A stretch of 64,000 nt of DNA. Source: Gordonia sp. ABSL11-1 (GTDB lineage: Bacteria; Actinomycetota; Actinomycetes; Mycobacteriales; Mycobacteriaceae). The position numbers were made by a program, and so were the translations under genes. Positions within the stretch are counted from its first letter, which is position 1; the number at the start of each line of letters is the position of its first letter. The stretch spans positions 466,827 to 530,826 of the forward strand of contig NZ_JASXSI010000001.1 in assembly GCF_030315685.1 (NCBI RefSeq), written 5' to 3'. Below, one piece after another: positions 42,058-53,418 of this stretch. A model generated the notes under the pieces. It made no database searches. It saw only the letters and a list, made by a program, of their open reading frames with translations, and was not told the DNA's origin.

Positions 42058-45000
42058 ATGTTGTTTTCTGCGCTCCCGGCCAAGCAGGGTCTGTACGACC
42101 CCGAGGCCGAGGTCGACTCATGTGGCGTCGCCATGGTCGCCGACGTCCACGGTCGTCGATCGCATTCGATCGTCGCCGACGGACTGTTGGCGTTGGAGAA
42201 TCTCGAACACCGAGGGGCGGCGGGCGCCGAGGTCAACAGTGGCGACGGTGCCGGCATCCTCATCCAGCTGCCCGACGAGTTGCTGCGCGCGGTGGTCGAT
42301 TTCGATCTTCCGGCGCCCACTCCCGCCGGCGACAACACCTACGCCGCCGGTACCTGCTTCCTGCCCGTCGACCCCGCCCTGCGCGTGCGCGCGATCGAGC
42401 GGGTGAGTGCTCTTGCCGACGCCGAGGGCATCACGATCCTCGGCTGGCGTGAACTCCCGGTCGACGCAGCGCGCGCCGACATCGGCGAGACCGCGGCGGG
42501 CTGCATGCCGTTCATGATGCAGCTCTTCGTCACCGTCGATCCCGCCGCCGGCGGGCAGCGCATCGGCGGCCTCGACCTCGACCGCCACATCTTCGGATTC
42601 CGCAAGCAGGCCGAACGCATGACACCGGAGATCGAGGAGGCGGGCACCGGGCTGTACTTCCCGTCGTTGTCGAGCCGCACCATCGTCTACAAGGGCATGC
42701 TCACGACGATGCAGTTGCCGCTCTACTACGACGACCTGCGTGACGACCGCTGCCACAGCGCGATCGCCATCGTCCACTCCCGCTTCTCCACCAACACCTT
42801 TCCGTCGTGGCCGCTCGCGCATCCATTTCGATTCGTGGCGCACAACGGCGAGATCAACACGGTCCGCGGCAACCGCAACCGCATGCGCGCCCGGGAGGCC
42901 CTGCTGGCCACCGACCTCATCCCCGGCGATCTCAGCCGTGCCTTCCCGATCTGCACGCCCGAGTCGTCGGACTCGGCGTCCCTCGACGAGGTGCTCGAGA
43001 TGCTGCACCTCGGCGGTCGCAGCGTCCCGCACGCGGTGATGCTGATGGTTCCCGAGGCGTGGGAGAACGTCGGCGACATGGATCCCCGACGGCGCGCCTT
43101 CCTGCAGTTCAACGCGTCCCTGATGGAGGCGTGGGACGGCCCGGCGTGCGTCACGTTCACCGACGGCACCGTGGTCGGAGCCGTGCTCGACCGCAACGGT
43201 CTCCGCCCGGGCCGCTGGTGGCAGACCCGCGACGGCCGGGTCATCCTCGCGTCGGAGGCCGGGGTCCTCGACGTCCCCGTCGACGACGTCATCTCCAAGG
43301 GCCGCCTCGAACCGGGTCGGATGTTCCTCGTCGACACCAAGCAGGGACGGATCATCCCCGACGAGGAGATCAAGGGCGACCTGATCCACGCCGAGCCCTA
43401 CGACGAATGGCTGCATGCGGGCCTGCTCGACATCGCGACCCTGCCCAACCGGCCCGTCTACAAACCGAATCACGACACGGTGGTGCGTCGCCAGGTGTCG
43501 TTCGGCTACACCGAAGAAGACCTCCGCGTGCTCCTGACGCCGATGGCCGCATCCGGGTACGAACCGCTCGGCTCGATGGGCACCGACACCCCGGTCGCGG
43601 TGTTGTCCCAGCGATCCCGGTTGCTCTACGACTACTTCGTCGAGCTGTTCGCACAGGTCACCAACCCGCCACTGGATGCGATCCGTGAAGAGATCGTCAC
43701 GTCCATGGCACGCGTGATGGGGCCCGAGCAGAACCTGCTCGACCCCACTGCCGCGTCGTGCCGGCAGATCCTGCTGCACTGGCCCGTCATCGACAACGAC
43801 GACCTGGCCAAGCTCGTCCACATCAACGACGACGGCGACAACCCCGGGTTGTCGGCGAAGGTCTTGCACGGGCTCTACGAGGTGGCCGAGGGCGGTCCCG
43901 GCCTCGAGGCGGCCCTCGCGGACCTGCGGATGCGGGCGAGCCAGGCCATTGCCGAGGGCCATACGACGCTGGTCATCTCCGACCGGCGTACCGACCGCGA
44001 GCACGCGCCGATCCCATCGCTGCTCGCGATCTCAGCGGTGCACCATCACCTGGTCCGGACCAAGGAGCGCACCAAGGTCGCACTCGTCGTCGAATCCGGC
44101 GATGCCCGCGAGGTGCACCACATCGCTCTGCTGATCGGGTTCGGCGCGGCCGCGGTCAACCCGTACCTGGCGCTGGAGACGATCGAGGACCTCATCGCCG
44201 AGGGCGAGCTGACCGGCGTCCCGTCGTCGAAGGCGATCCGCAACTACCTCGAGGCTCTGGGCAAGGGTGTGCTCAAGGTGATGAGCAAGATGGGCATCTC
44301 GACCATCAGTTCCTACACCGCTTCCCAGGCCTTCGAGGCCGTCGGCCTGTCGTCGGCGGTGGTCAAGGAGTACTTCACCAGGACGGTCTCGCGAATCGAG
44401 GGCGTCGGTCTCGACGAACTCGCCGAAGAGGTCCGGATGCGCCACCATCGCGCGTTCCCGGAGAATCCGACAGAGCAGGTGTACCGACGTCTCGACGTCG
44501 GCGGCGAGTACCAGTACCGCCGGGAGGGTGAACTGCACCTGTTCACCCCGGAGACCATCTTCCTGTTGCAGCACGCGACGAAGACCGGTCAGGCCGAGGT
44601 CTTCCAGAAGTACTCCGACGAGGTCGACAAGCTCTCCCGCGAGGGCGGGACACTGCGGGGCCTCTTCGATTTCGACCTGGCCGGGCGTGACCCGATCCCG
44701 CTCGACGAGGTCGAGCCGATCGAGTCGATCATGACTCGATTCAACACCGGTGCGATGAGCTACGGATCCATCTCGGCCGAAGCGCACGAGACCATCGCGA
44801 TCGCGATGAACCGGATCGGCGGCCGGTCGAACTCGGGGGAGGGCGGCGAGGACGTCGACCGACTCTACGACCCCGAACGACGCAGCGCGGTCAAGCAGGT
44901 CGCATCGGGACGATTCGGCGTCACCAGTGACTATCTGATCAACGCGACCGACATCCAGATCAAGATGGCGCAGGGCGCGAAACCCGGTGAGGGCGGACAA

Positions 45001-46629
45001 CTCCCGGCGTACAAGGTGTATCCGTGGATCGCGAAGACACGTCATTCGACGCCGGGGGTGGCGTTGATCTCGCCGCCGCCGCACCACGACATCTACTCGA
45101 TCGAGGATCTCGCGCAACTGATCCACGACCTGAAGAACGCCAACTCCGAGGCGCGCATCCACGTGAAGCTGGTCAGTGCGGTCGGTGTGGGAACCGTCGC
45201 CACCGGCGTGTCCAAGGCGCACGCCGACGTCGTCCTGATCTCCGGCCACGACGGCGGTACCGGCGCCTCACCGCTGACCTCGCTCAAGCACGCCGGCACC
45301 CCGTGGGAGATCGGGCTCGCCGACGCCCAGCAGACGTTGATGCTCAACGGTCTCCGCGACCGGATCACTGTGCAGTGCGACGGTGCGCTGCGCACCGGAC
45401 GGGACGTCATCATGGCGGCGCTGCTCGGTGCCGAGGAGTACGGCTTCTCGACCGCCCCGCTCATCGTGTCGGGCTGCATCATGATGCGGGTCTGCCATCT
45501 CGACACGTGCCCGGTCGGGGTCGCGACACAGAACCCGCAGCTACGTGCGCGGTTCACCGGGCAGGCCGAACACATCGTCAACTTCTTCCGGTTCATCGCC
45601 GAGGATGTGCGAAAGTATCTGGCGCAGCTGGGCTATCACACCCTCGACGAGGCGATCGGACAGTCTCAGCGGCTGCACACCGACGAGGCGGTCGCCCACT
45701 GGAAGAGCCGCGGCCTGGACCTGTCGCCGATCTTCCGCAAGTACGAGGACAAGGGTCCCACCCGACGGATGCGCGGGCAGGACCACGGACTCGACCGTGC
45801 GCTCGATCAGACCATGATCCAGCTCGCCGAGGGAGCGCTCGAGGACGCGCACCCGGTCACGCTGGAACTGCCTGTGCGCAACGTCAACAGGACCGTCGGC
45901 ACCCTCCTCGGATCGGAGGTCACGCGACGGTACGGCGCCGACGGTCTGGCCGAGGATTCCATCGTGGTGAAACTCACCGGCTCGGCCGGCCAGTCGCTCG
46001 GCGCGTTCCTGCCACCGGGCGTCACCATCCGGCTGTCCGGCGACACGAACGACTACGTCGGAAAGGGGTTGTGCGGCGGCAAGATCGTCGTCGCGCCCGA
46101 TCCCGACGCCTGGTTCATCGCCGAGGACCAGGTGATCGCCGGCAACACCATCCTGTACGGCGCGACGTCGGGCGAGGTCTACCTGAGAGGCCGTGTGGGT
46201 GAACGGTTCTCGGTGCGCAACTCCGGTGCCACCGCGGTCGTCGAGGGAGTCGGCGACCACGCGTGCGAGTACATGACCGGTGGGCGTGTCGTCATTCTCG
46301 GGCCGACCGGGCGCAACCTGGCGGCCGGGATGTCCGGTGGGATCGCGTTCGTCTACGACCTCGATCCTGCGAAGGTCAACATGGCCATGGTCGAGTTGCT
46401 CCGACCGGATCCCGACGACCTGCGGTTCCTGCGTGACAACATCGCCAAACACACCGAGCTGACCGGTTCGGCCATCGGTGCGTCGATGCTCGCCGACTGG
46501 CCGCGGCGCTGCCTGGCGTTCACGAAGGTCATGCCGACCGATTACAAACGAGTTCTCGATGCCGCCCGCATGGCCGAAGCCGAAGGGCGCGACGTCGATT
46601 CAGCGATCATGGAGGCGGCACGTGGCTGA
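42058..46629 (+). CDS. gltB: Glutamate synthase (NADPH), large subunit
   Basis: 1523 residues from ATG 42058 with GGAGG six to seven bases upstream. A 21-residue propeptide precedes Cys22 ([15 protein letters not shown]), the N-terminal nucleophile of the class II glutaminase domain. The FMN synthase domain follows ([55 protein letters not shown]), with 3Fe-4S cysteines in [20 protein letters not shown], and a C-terminal beta-helix. It makes two glutamates from glutamine and 2-oxoglutarate. It overlaps gltD by 8 bp. Confidence 0.97.
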   Translation: MLFSALPAKQGLYDPEAEVDSCGVAMVADVHGRRSHSIVADGLLALENLEHRGAAGAEVNSGDGAGILIQLPDELLRAVVDFDLPAPTPAGDNTYAAGTCFLPVDPALRVRAIERVSALADAEGITILGWRELPVDAARADIGETAAGCMPFMMQLFVTVDPAAGGQRIGGLDLDRHIFGFRKQAERMTPEIEEAGTGLYFPSLSSRTIVYKGMLTTMQLPLYYDDLRDDRCHSAIAIVHSRFSTNTFPSWPLAHPFRFVAHNGEINTVRGNRNRMRAREALLATDLIPGDLSRAFPICTPESSDSASLDEVLEMLHLGGRSVPHAVMLMVPEAWENVGDMDPRRRAFLQFNASLMEAWDGPACVTFTDGTVVGAVLDRNGLRPGRWWQTRDGRVILASEAGVLDVPVDDVISKGRLEPGRMFLVDTKQGRIIPDEEIKGDLIHAEPYDEWLHAGLLDIATLPNRPVYKPNHDTVVRRQVSFGYTEEDLRVLLTPMAASGYEPLGSMGTDTPVAVLSQRSRLLYDYFVELFAQVTNPPLDAIREEIVTSMARVMGPEQNLLDPTAASCRQILLHWPVIDNDDLAKLVHINDDGDNPGLSAKVLHGLYEVAEGGPGLEAALADLRMRASQAIAEGHTTLVISDRRTDREHAPIPSLLAISAVHHHLVRTKERTKVALVVESGDAREVHHIALLIGFGAAAVNPYLALETIEDLIAEGELTGVPSSKAIRNYLEALGKGVLKVMSKMGISTISSYTASQAFEAVGLSSAVVKEYFTRTVSRIEGVGLDELAEEVRMRHHRAFPENPTEQVYRRLDVGGEYQYRREGELHLFTPETIFLLQHATKTGQAEVFQKYSDEVDKLSREGGTLRGLFDFDLAGRDPIPLDEVEPIESIMTRFNTGAMSYGSISAEAHETIAIAMNRIGGRSNSGEGGEDVDRLYDPERRSAVKQVASGRFGVTSDYLINATDIQIKMAQGAKPGEGGQLPAYKVYPWIAKTRHSTPGVALISPPPHHDIYSIEDLAQLIHDLKNANSEARIHVKLVSAVGVGTVATGVSKAHADVVLISGHDGGTGASPLTSLKHAGTPWEIGLADAQQTLMLNGLRDRITVQCDGALRTGRDVIMAALLGAEEYGFSTAPLIVSGCIMMRVCHLDTCPVGVATQNPQLRARFTGQAEHIVNFFRFIAEDVRKYLAQLGYHTLDEAIGQSQRLHTDEAVAHWKSRGLDLSPIFRKYEDKGPTRRMRGQDHGLDRALDQTMIQLAEGALEDAHPVTLELPVRNVNRTVGTLLGSEVTRRYGADGLAEDSIVVKLTGSAGQSLGAFLPPGVTIRLSGDTNDYVGKGLCGGKIVVAPDPDAWFIAEDQVIAGNTILYGATSGEVYLRGRVGERFSVRNSGATAVVEGVGDHACEYMTGGRVVILGPTGRNLAAGMSGGIAFVYDLDPAKVNMAMVELLRPDPDDLRFLRDNIAKHTELTGSAIGASMLADWPRRCLAFTKVMPTDYKRVLDAARMAEAEGRDVDSAIMEAARG

Positions 46630-48127
46630 TCCACGCGGGTTCCTGGAGATCCCCAAGAAAGAGGCGAAGTACCGCCCGGTGACCGAGCGGGTGCAGGACT
46701 GGCAGGACGTCTACGCCCACCCCGACAACCCGTTACGGGAACTGGGCGAGGTATCCGAACAGGCCCGACGCTGCATGGACTGCGGCATTCCGTTCTGCCA
46801 CTCCGGCACTGCCGGATGTCCGCTGGGCAACCTCATCCCGGAGTGGAACGACCTCGTCCGGCGGGGACGGTGGGACGCGGCCAGTGCACGCCTGCACGCC
46901 ACGAACAACTTTCCCGAGTTCACCGGCCTGGTCTGCCCGGCGCCGTGTGAGTCGGCGTGTGTGTTGTCGATCAGCGAGCCGACGACCGGCGGCAGCGTCA
47001 CCATCAAGCGGATCGAGAAGACCATCGCCAGCGAGTCGTGGGCGGAGGGCATCATCGGTCCGGAACCGCCCGCGGCCCGGTCGGGCAAGTCGGTCGCCGT
47101 CGTCGGATCCGGACCGGCGGGTCTGGCCGCGGCCCAGCAGCTCACCCGGGCCGGCCACGACGTCACCGTCTACGAGCGCGACGACCGTATCGGCGGCCTG
47201 TTGCGATACGGCATCCCCGAGTACAAACTCCCCAAATCCGACATCGACCGCCGGATCGCACAGATGCGGGCCGAAGGCACCGAGTTCGTGACCGGTTGCG
47301 ACGTCGGCACTGACCTGGCGGTGGCCGAGCTCCGGGCCCGGCACGAGGCCGTCGTACTGGCGATCGGCGCGATGGAGGCCCGCGACAATCCCGTGCCCGG
47401 TCGCGACCTGCACGGCGTACACCTGGCGATGGAGCACCTCGTGCCCGCCAACCGTGAGTGCGAGGGCGACGGGCCGTCGCCGATCACCGCGGCCGGTAAG
47501 CACGTGGTCATCATCGGTGGCGGCGACACCGGGGCCGATTGCCTCGGCACCGCGCACCGGCAGGGCGCGGCGTCGGTCGTGCAGCTCGACTACAACCCCG
47601 AGCTGCCGAGCGACCGCGACGACAACCGGTCACCGTGGCCGACGTGGCCGTTGGTCATGCGGACGTCGTCGGCCCATGCCGAGGGCGGTGAGCGCAAGTA
47701 CGAGGTCGCCGTGCAGCGATTCGTCGGCGACGACGACGGCAACGTCACCACCATGGTGCTCGCCGAGGTCGAGGTGCGGCGCGAGTCCGACGGTCGCCGC
47801 GTCGTCACGCCGATCAGCGACGAGTTCGAGATCCCCTGCGACATGGCGCTGTTCGCCATTGGCTTCGCCGGGGTGACCCGCGGCCCGCTGCTCGACGACC
47901 TCGGGATCGAGCCGAACGGTCGGGGTGCGCTGTCGTGCGGCAGCGACTGGCAGACCGATGCGGCCGGCGTCTTCGTGTGTGGTGACGCCCATCGGGGAGC
48001 GTCGCTGGTCGTGTGGGCCATCGCCGAGGGGCGCTCGACGGCGCGTGCCGTCGACGAGTTCCTGATGGGCGAATCGGACCTGCCGTCGCCGGTGCGGCCG
48101 GCCGCGTTGCCGCTGTCGGTGCGGTGA
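46622..48127 (+). CDS. gltD: Glutamate synthase (NADPH), small subunit
   Basis: 501 residues from GTG 46622. It takes electrons from NADPH and passes them to GltB. The N-terminal 4Fe-4S region has [29 protein letters not shown] and [11 protein letters not shown]; the FAD-binding motif is [17 protein letters not shown], and the NADPH-binding motif is [18 protein letters not shown]. Full family length. The 8-bp overlap with gltB argues for stoichiometric synthesis. Confidence 0.97.
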   Translation: MADPRGFLEIPKKEAKYRPVTERVQDWQDVYAHPDNPLRELGEVSEQARRCMDCGIPFCHSGTAGCPLGNLIPEWNDLVRRGRWDAASARLHATNNFPEFTGLVCPAPCESACVLSISEPTTGGSVTIKRIEKTIASESWAEGIIGPEPPAARSGKSVAVVGSGPAGLAAAQQLTRAGHDVTVYERDDRIGGLLRYGIPEYKLPKSDIDRRIAQMRAEGTEFVTGCDVGTDLAVAELRARHEAVVLAIGAMEARDNPVPGRDLHGVHLAMEHLVPANRECEGDGPSPITAAGKHVVIIGGGDTGADCLGTAHRQGAASVVQLDYNPELPSDRDDNRSPWPTWPLVMRTSSAHAEGGERKYEVAVQRFVGDDDGNVTTMVLAEVEVRRESDGRRVVTPISDEFEIPCDMALFAIGFAGVTRGPLLDDLGIEPNGRGALSCGSDWQTDAAGVFVCGDAHRGASLVVWAIAEGRSTARAVDEFLMGESDLPSPVRPAALPLSVR

Positions 48128-48286
48128 CCGTCGCCGACAGCACCGCCGACCCCACCGCAACGCGCGCGGGATCGTCGGTTTCATTCTGTTCGCGACGGTG
48201 GGGGACCGCCCTCTGACCTCCTCTAACCCCATGTGGCCGGCAGGTGACCACTCGCCACCGAGATAGAGATGGCGACCCAACCCGAC

Positions 48287-48292
48287 TAAGGT
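48287..48292 (+). promoter_or_regulatory. -10 element of pyk (leaderless type)
   Basis: TAAGGT followed by seven bases and GTG 48300. The 172-bp gltD-pyk gap holds no other signal that I can support. Confidence 0.6.
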
Positions 48293-48299
48293 GAACACA

Positions 48300-49733
48300 G
48301 TGACACGGCGTACAAAGATTGTCTGCACCCTCGGTCCGGCCACCAGCAGCGACGAGCGTCTCAAAGAGCTCGTCGAAGCGGGCATGGATGTTGCGAGGCT
48401 CAACTTCAGCCACGGCTCTCATGCGGATCACAAGTCCGTCTACGACCGTGTGCGCAAGGCCGGCGACGCCACGGGGAAGGCCGTGGGCATCCTCGCCGAC
48501 CTGCAGGGACCCAAGATCCGCCTCGGCAAGTTCCGGGATGACGGCGCGCTCAACGGTGAGGTCATGTGGGCCACCGGTGACGAGGTGCGGATCACCGTCG
48601 ACGATGTCGAGGGCACCCACGATCGGGTGTCGACCACCTACAAGCAGCTCGCCGAGGACGCCTCGGTCGGCGACCGGTTGCTCATCGACGACGGCAAGGT
48701 CGGATTGACCGCGACCGGCATCGACGGCAACGACGTGGTGTGCCGGGTGACCGAGGGCGGTCCGGTCAGCAACAACAAGGGACTGTCGCTGCCCGGGATG
48801 AACGTGTCGGTGCCGGCGATGTCGGAGAAGGACATCGCCGACCTGGAGTTCGCGCTCGAGCTGGGCGTGGACATGATCGCGTTGTCGTTCGTGCGCAGCC
48901 CGGCCGACATCGAACTCGTGCACGAGGTGATGGATCGCGTCGATCGTCGTATCCCGGTGATCGCGAAGCTGGAGAAGCCCGAGGCGATCGAGAACCTCGA
49001 GGCGATCGTGTTGGCGTTCGACGCGATCATGGTCGCTCGCGGCGATCTCGGTGTGGAGTTGCCGCTCGAGCAGGTGCCGCTGGTGCAGAAGCGCGCGATC
49101 CAGATGGCGCGGGAGAATGCCAAGCCGGTGATCGTGGCGACGCAGATGCTCGATTCGATGATCGAGAACTCGCGTCCGACGCGCGCGGAGGCCTCCGACG
49201 TCGCCAATGCCGTACTCGACGGTGCCGACGCGGTGATGCTCTCGGGTGAGACGTCGGTGGGCAAGTGGCCGATCGACGCGGTGCTGACGATGGACAAGAT
49301 CGCGCGTGCGGTCGAGGGCGGTCCCCGTGATGTGCCGCCGCTGTCGCACGTGCCGCGCACCAAACGCGGCATCATCTCCTATGCCGCCCGCGATATCGGT
49401 GAGCGGCTCGAGGTGAAGGCGCTCGTGGCGTTCACACAGTCCGGTGACACCGTGCGGCGTCTCGCGCGTCTGCATTCGCGGCTGCCGTTGCTGGCGTTCA
49501 CGCCGACCCAGGAGGTCCGCAGTCAGCTCGCCCTGAGCTGGGGAACCGAGACGTTCATCGTCGATCACGTCGACACCACCGACCACATGATCGACCAGGT
49601 CGATCAGCAGCTGCTGAAGATCGGTCGGCTCGACGAGGGTGACGTGGTGGTCATCGTTGCCGGCGCCCCGCCCGGAACCGTGGGCTCCACCAACATGATT
49701 CACGTCCACCGCATCGGCGAACAGGACCACTGA
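48300..49733 (+). CDS. pyk: Pyruvate kinase
   Basis: 477 residues from GTG 48300, seven bases after the -10 box; the product then begins with the conserved RRTKIVCTLGPATSS. It turns PEP and ADP into pyruvate and ATP. Visible are MDVARLNFSHG, DLQGPKIRLG, PVIAKLEKPEAIENLEAIV (catalytic Lys), DAIMVARGDLGVELP and KPVIVATQMLDSMIENSRPTRAEASDVANAVLDGADAVMLSGETSVGKWP, then the C-terminal allosteric domain. Its place between gltD and tesB is like mycobacterial pykA-tesB1 apart from the gltBD genes. Confidence 0.97.
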   Translation: MTRRTKIVCTLGPATSSDERLKELVEAGMDVARLNFSHGSHADHKSVYDRVRKAGDATGKAVGILADLQGPKIRLGKFRDDGALNGEVMWATGDEVRITVDDVEGTHDRVSTTYKQLAEDASVGDRLLIDDGKVGLTATGIDGNDVVCRVTEGGPVSNNKGLSLPGMNVSVPAMSEKDIADLEFALELGVDMIALSFVRSPADIELVHEVMDRVDRRIPVIAKLEKPEAIENLEAIVLAFDAIMVARGDLGVELPLEQVPLVQKRAIQMARENAKPVIVATQMLDSMIENSRPTRAEASDVANAVLDGADAVMLSGETSVGKWPIDAVLTMDKIARAVEGGPRDVPPLSHVPRTKRGIISYAARDIGERLEVKALVAFTQSGDTVRRLARLHSRLPLLAFTPTQEVRSQLALSWGTETFIVDHVDTTDHMIDQVDQQLLKIGRLDEGDVVVIVAGAPPGTVGSTNMIHVHRIGEQDH

Positions 49734-49746
49734 CCGGAGCAAACGA

Positions 49747-49789
49747 TCCCTGAGGGCCTCGCGAGGAACGAGCAAGGCGTCACGAAGGG
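49747..49789. repeat. Dispersed intergenic repeat, copy 1
   Basis: Begins TCCCTGAGGGCC and ends GGCGTCACGAAGGG. It lies just after pyk and shares its start, a middle CGAG and its last 12 bases with a second copy at 61211-61249. The ends (CCCT and AGGG) can pair, so it may be a terminator-like or REP-like element. Confidence 0.55.
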
Positions 49790-49830
49790 GCTCGGGAGGA
49801 GTCATCTCGAGTGAGTGCCGACCGAGGGCA

Positions 49831-49836
49831 TAGGGT
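49831..49836 (+). promoter_or_regulatory. -10 element of tesB (leaderless type)
   Basis: TAGGGT followed by eight bases and ATG 49845, consistent with a leaderless transcript. Confidence 0.55.
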
Positions 49837-49844
49837 GTGCTCTC

Positions 49845-50720
49845 ATGACCGAACAATCCGCGGATCTCGGCAAACTTCTCGAACTCCTCGACGTCGAGCA
49901 GCGCGACGACGACCTCTTCCTCGGGCAGCACCCTGAGCAGAAGACCGCCCGCACCTTCGGCGGTCAACTGCTCGCCCAGGGGGTCATCTCCGCGTCGCGT
50001 ACCCTGACCCGTGGAAAGCCTCCGGTCCACGCGTTGCACGCCCACTTCATCCGGGGCGGCGATGTGAGCAAGCCGATGGAGTATCACGTCGCGCGATTCC
50101 GCGACGGCAAGGCGTTCGCGAACCGCCAGGTGACCGCCATGCAGGACGGTGCCGAGGTCTTCACCATGCTCGTCGCCTTCCAGGACAACACGGCCGGGCT
50201 CGAGCACGCGGTCGAGATCCCGCAGGTGCCGTACCCGGAGGAACTGCCGACGCTCGGCGAGCATTTCAAGGGTTACGAGGACCGCATCGCGACATTCGTC
50301 AACGCGATGCACCCCATCGACATCCGGTTCGCCAACGATCCCACCTGGAAGGTGCGGGACGCGGGGGCAAAGCTCAAGGACAACCGGGTCTGGATGAAGA
50401 CCGACGGTCCGATGCCCGATGACCCGATCCTGCACGTAGCCGCGATGTGTTACGCGTCGGACACGACAGTGCTCGACTCGATCATCACCACGCACGGACT
50501 GTCGTGGGGGATCGACCGACTCTTCGCAGCGACGGTCAACCACTCGATGTGGTTCCACCGAGATTTCCGGTTCGACGACTGGATGCTCTATGCCACCCGC
50601 TCACCGGTGGCGTCCGGCTCCCGCGGGATGGGCTCGGGCCGGTTCTGGATGCGCGACGGCACGCTGGCCACCTCGGTCGTGCAGGAAGCCCTCATCAAGT
50701 ACTTCCCGCCGAAGAACTGA
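49845..50720 (+). CDS. tesB: Acyl-CoA thioesterase II
   Basis: 291 residues from ATG 49845. Double hot-dog thioesterase that hydrolyses medium- and long-chain acyl-CoA. First hot-dog: RTFGGQLLAQGVISASRTL...VHALHAHFIRGGD and YHVARFRDGKAFANRQVTAMQDGA. Second: MWFHRDFRFDDWMLYATRSPVASGSRGMGSGRFWMRDGTLATSVVQEAL, with the conserved Asp, Thr and Gln region. Same position as mycobacterial tesB1 after pykA. Confidence 0.95.
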   Translation: MTEQSADLGKLLELLDVEQRDDDLFLGQHPEQKTARTFGGQLLAQGVISASRTLTRGKPPVHALHAHFIRGGDVSKPMEYHVARFRDGKAFANRQVTAMQDGAEVFTMLVAFQDNTAGLEHAVEIPQVPYPEELPTLGEHFKGYEDRIATFVNAMHPIDIRFANDPTWKVRDAGAKLKDNRVWMKTDGPMPDDPILHVAAMCYASDTTVLDSIITTHGLSWGIDRLFAATVNHSMWFHRDFRFDDWMLYATRSPVASGSRGMGSGRFWMRDGTLATSVVQEALIKYFPPKN

Positions 50721-50745
50721 CGGCCCCGATGGCACACTGTTCTCC

Positions 50746-51264
50746 ATGACCTCGGCCCAGCCGCCACGGGCCGATCCGATCCCGTATCAGCCCGCGCACC
50801 ATCCCGCACAGCCGCCGGTGCAGCCCCAGTACTGGCTGCAGTCCGGGCCGATGCTGCAGCAACGGACCTGGCAGCGCAGCACCCGTTCTCCGATCATGGT
50901 GATCAGTTCTCTCGCCGGCCTGGCGTTCGCCGCGATCGCTGTCGTCGCCCTGCTGGTCGGATCGGTCAACGCGTCCTTCTTCACCGCGCGCGGAATCGTC
51001 GTGTGTCCGTCGGCCTCGGTGCAGGCGATGCAGATCGGACCAGGGACGCCCGTACAGATCTCCGATGAACGCGGCACCGAGCTCGCGACGACAACGCTCG
51101 GCCAGCGACGGACCGCGGAGTCCGGTCGCTGCGAACTCCCGTTCAGCGCTCACGACGTCGAGGCCGGACGTGGGGGATATGTCGTCCGTGTCGGGAATGC
51201 CTTCCAGGAGACCGTGTCCGAATCCGCCCTTGCCGCCGGAGCGGTGCTGCGCCCCGTGGGCTGA
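50746..51264 (+). CDS. Uncharacterised single-pass membrane protein
   Basis: 172 residues from ATG 50746. A Pro/Gln-rich cytoplasmic N-terminus of about 55 residues, one transmembrane helix (about 59-82), then an extracytoplasmic domain of about 90 residues (FFTARGIVVCPSASVQAMQIGPGTPVQISDERGTELATTTL) with two cysteines that could form a disulfide. The extracytoplasmic part looks like a small beta domain. No family recognised. It stands alone between tesB and the ABC transporter gene. Confidence 0.72.
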   Translation: MTSAQPPRADPIPYQPAHHPAQPPVQPQYWLQSGPMLQQRTWQRSTRSPIMVISSLAGLAFAAIAVVALLVGSVNASFFTARGIVVCPSASVQAMQIGPGTPVQISDERGTELATTTLGQRRTAESGRCELPFSAHDVEAGRGGYVVRVGNAFQETVSESALAAGAVLRPVG

Positions 51265-51305
51265 CGTCCACCGCGGGTCGTCCGGTGGGATGACACGGCG
51301 CGGGT

Positions 51306-51311
51306 TAGACT
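51306..51311 (+). promoter_or_regulatory. Possible -10 element of the ABC transporter gene
   Basis: TAGACT about 47 bp before ATG 51358, which is itself preceded by a GAGGGGGG ribosome-binding run. Confidence 0.35.
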
Positions 51312-51357
51312 GCGGCGATCTGTCCGACCGCACGCCGGCCGACGCCGAGGGGGGTTG

Positions 51358-53274
51358 ATGGAATACAGCATCGATTGGTCCACCGAGATCTGGACATCTC
51401 TGAGGTGGATCGTGATCGCGAGCGCGATCTCACTCGCGGGATTGCTCCTGGTGGGATTCGTGATCGCACGCTTCACCCGGTGGGGACAGCAGTTCTGGCG
51501 GGTCAACGGCGATTTCTTTGCGGGGCCGTCCACCCGGGTGGTCGCGTGGGGTTACATCCTGGCTCTGCTGATCTTCTGCATCTTCGGTGTCCGGATGTCG
51601 ATCCTGTTCTCCTACTGGGGCAATGACCTCTTCACATCGCTGCAGAACGTCGGTTCCGGACTCAACGGACAGGGACCGCAGGCGCAGCAACTGATCGACG
51701 CCGGCAAGGCCGGCTTCTGGCATTCGATGTGGGTGTTCGCCGCCATCGCGGCGGTGCACGTCGTGCGCACGCTCGTCGAGCTCTACATCGGCGCCGCCTT
51801 CGAGATCCGGTGGCGCCAGTGGCTCACCTCCCACGCCACCGCCGACTGGATGCGCGGTCGCGCGTTCTACCGCAACCGATTCGTCGATCTCGGCGACGAC
51901 AGCAACGACTCCGGCATCCAACCCGGCATCGACAACCCGGATCAGCGCATCGAGGCCGATATCACCAATGTCGCGCAGTCGAGCCGGCTGCTGCTCTTCA
52001 GCTCGGGTGGGTCGTCGACAAACGGCGTCATCCCCGCCCTGGTCACGATCGTCTCGTTCACCCAGATCCTGTGGAACCTGTCCGGGCCCATGACCCTGTG
52101 GGGCGTGGAGATCCCGCGCATGATGGTGTGGCTCGTCTTCATGTACGTGCTGATCGCGACGGTCATCGCGTTCTGGATCGGCCATCCGCTGATCCGCCTG
52201 AACTTCTGGCGCGAGCGCCTCACCGCGAACTTCCGTTATGCGCTCGTCCGGGTTCGCGACGGCGCGGAGAACGTCGCCTTCTACCGGGGCGAGCGGGTCG
52301 AGCACGACAGCCTGATGGGACGCTTCGCCGCCGTCATCGCCAACTACTGGCAGATCATTTATCGGAACCTCAAGTTCGTCGGATGGAACTTCAGCATCAC
52401 GCAGCTGTCGGTGGTCTTTCCGTATCTCGTTCAGGCGCCTCGGTTCTTCGAGGGCCGGATCAGCCTCGGCGACGTGACCCAGACCTCCGACGCCTTCGGC
52501 AACGTGCACGACGCACTGTCGTTCTTCCGTAACTCCTACGACGACTTCGCCGATCTGCGCGCCTCGATCATCCGCCTCGACGGTCTCGAGGACGCGGACA
52601 AGAAGTCGCGGACACTGCCGGCGATCGCCACCGCCGACCGCGACCGTGCGGTCCGCCTGACCGACGTCGACATCGCGACGCCGAGCGGCGACGAGCTGAT
52701 CCGCGACCTCACCCTGTCGCTCGATCCGGGTGACGCGCTGGTCGTGAAAGGCCGCTCCGGGTCGGGCAAGACGACGCTGCTGCGTGGACTCGCCGGATTG
52801 TGGCCCTTCGTCGACGGCGAGTTCACGCGACCCGCGGGCGATCGGACCTTGTTCCTGTCCCAGATCCCGTACATCCCGCTGGGCGATCTGCGCACCGCGG
52901 TCGCCTATCCGGCGTTGCCCGACGATGTCGGCGACGACGCAATCCGCGCCGCGTTGGAGCAGGTGTTCCTGCCGCATCTGACCGGTCGTCTCGCCGACGA
53001 GGAGGACTGGTCGAAGGTGCTGTCGCCGGGCGAGCAGCAGCGGGTGGCGTTCGCCCGCATCCTGCTGACCCGGCCGGAGGTCGTGTTCATGGACGAGGCG
53101 ACCTCGGCGGTGGACGAAGGACTCGAGTACTCGCTGTACACCTTGATCCGCACCGAACTCCCGGACACCATCCTGGTGTCGGTCAGTCACCGCAGCACGA
53201 CCGATCAGCATCACACCGAGGTGCTCGAGCTGACCGGCGGCGGTGCCTGGGAACTGCGTCCGGTGGCCAGCTGA
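51358..53274 (+). CDS. SbmA/BacA-like ABC transporter (fused permease and ATPase)
   Basis: 638 residues from ATG 51358. The N-terminal 400 residues are an ABC_membrane_2 domain with about six helices and the long loop containing RWRQWLTSHATADWMRGRAFYR, typical of the YddA/BacA/Rv1819c group. The ATPase follows: Walker A GRSGSGKTTLLRGLAGLWPF, a PYIPLGDLRTAVAYP stretch, signature LSPGEQQRVAFARILL, Walker B VVFMDEATSAVD and switch His in VSVSHRS. Rv1819c imports cobalamin and other hydrophilic solutes; the substrate here is unknown. Confidence 0.9.
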   Translation: MEYSIDWSTEIWTSLRWIVIASAISLAGLLLVGFVIARFTRWGQQFWRVNGDFFAGPSTRVVAWGYILALLIFCIFGVRMSILFSYWGNDLFTSLQNVGSGLNGQGPQAQQLIDAGKAGFWHSMWVFAAIAAVHVVRTLVELYIGAAFEIRWRQWLTSHATADWMRGRAFYRNRFVDLGDDSNDSGIQPGIDNPDQRIEADITNVAQSSRLLLFSSGGSSTNGVIPALVTIVSFTQILWNLSGPMTLWGVEIPRMMVWLVFMYVLIATVIAFWIGHPLIRLNFWRERLTANFRYALVRVRDGAENVAFYRGERVEHDSLMGRFAAVIANYWQIIYRNLKFVGWNFSITQLSVVFPYLVQAPRFFEGRISLGDVTQTSDAFGNVHDALSFFRNSYDDFADLRASIIRLDGLEDADKKSRTLPAIATADRDRAVRLTDVDIATPSGDELIRDLTLSLDPGDALVVKGRSGSGKTTLLRGLAGLWPFVDGEFTRPAGDRTLFLSQIPYIPLGDLRTAVAYPALPDDVGDDAIRAALEQVFLPHLTGRLADEEDWSKVLSPGEQQRVAFARILLTRPEVVFMDEATSAVDEGLEYSLYTLIRTELPDTILVSVSHRSTTDQHHTEVLELTGGGAWELRPVAS

Positions 53275-53372
53275 CCCGCGGCGTCAGACGCCGAGAACAT
53301 TGCTCTGACGTCACTTTTTTACCGTTGGATTACCAATCTCGCTGATCGCTGTCCATGCACTCGAACTGCCGG

Positions 53373-53378
53373 TACTGT
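53373..53378 (+). promoter_or_regulatory. Possible -10 element of the fadD gene
   Basis: TACTGT in the 144-bp gap after the ABC gene, 41 bp before ATG 53419. The upstream part also holds an AT-rich run (TCACTTTTTTACCG at 53311-53324) that may belong to the end of the ABC transcript. Confidence 0.35.
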
Positions 53379-53418
53379 GATGCCGACCACAATGTCGGGC
53401 AAAGCGAGGATTTCGGTC

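Noticed and set aside
42118..44004. A 628-codon open frame antisense to gltB
   Set aside because: The sense strand encodes intact GltB with all catalytic motifs. The antisense product is Arg/Asp/Gly/His-rich without family motifs, as expected from high-GC codon bias.
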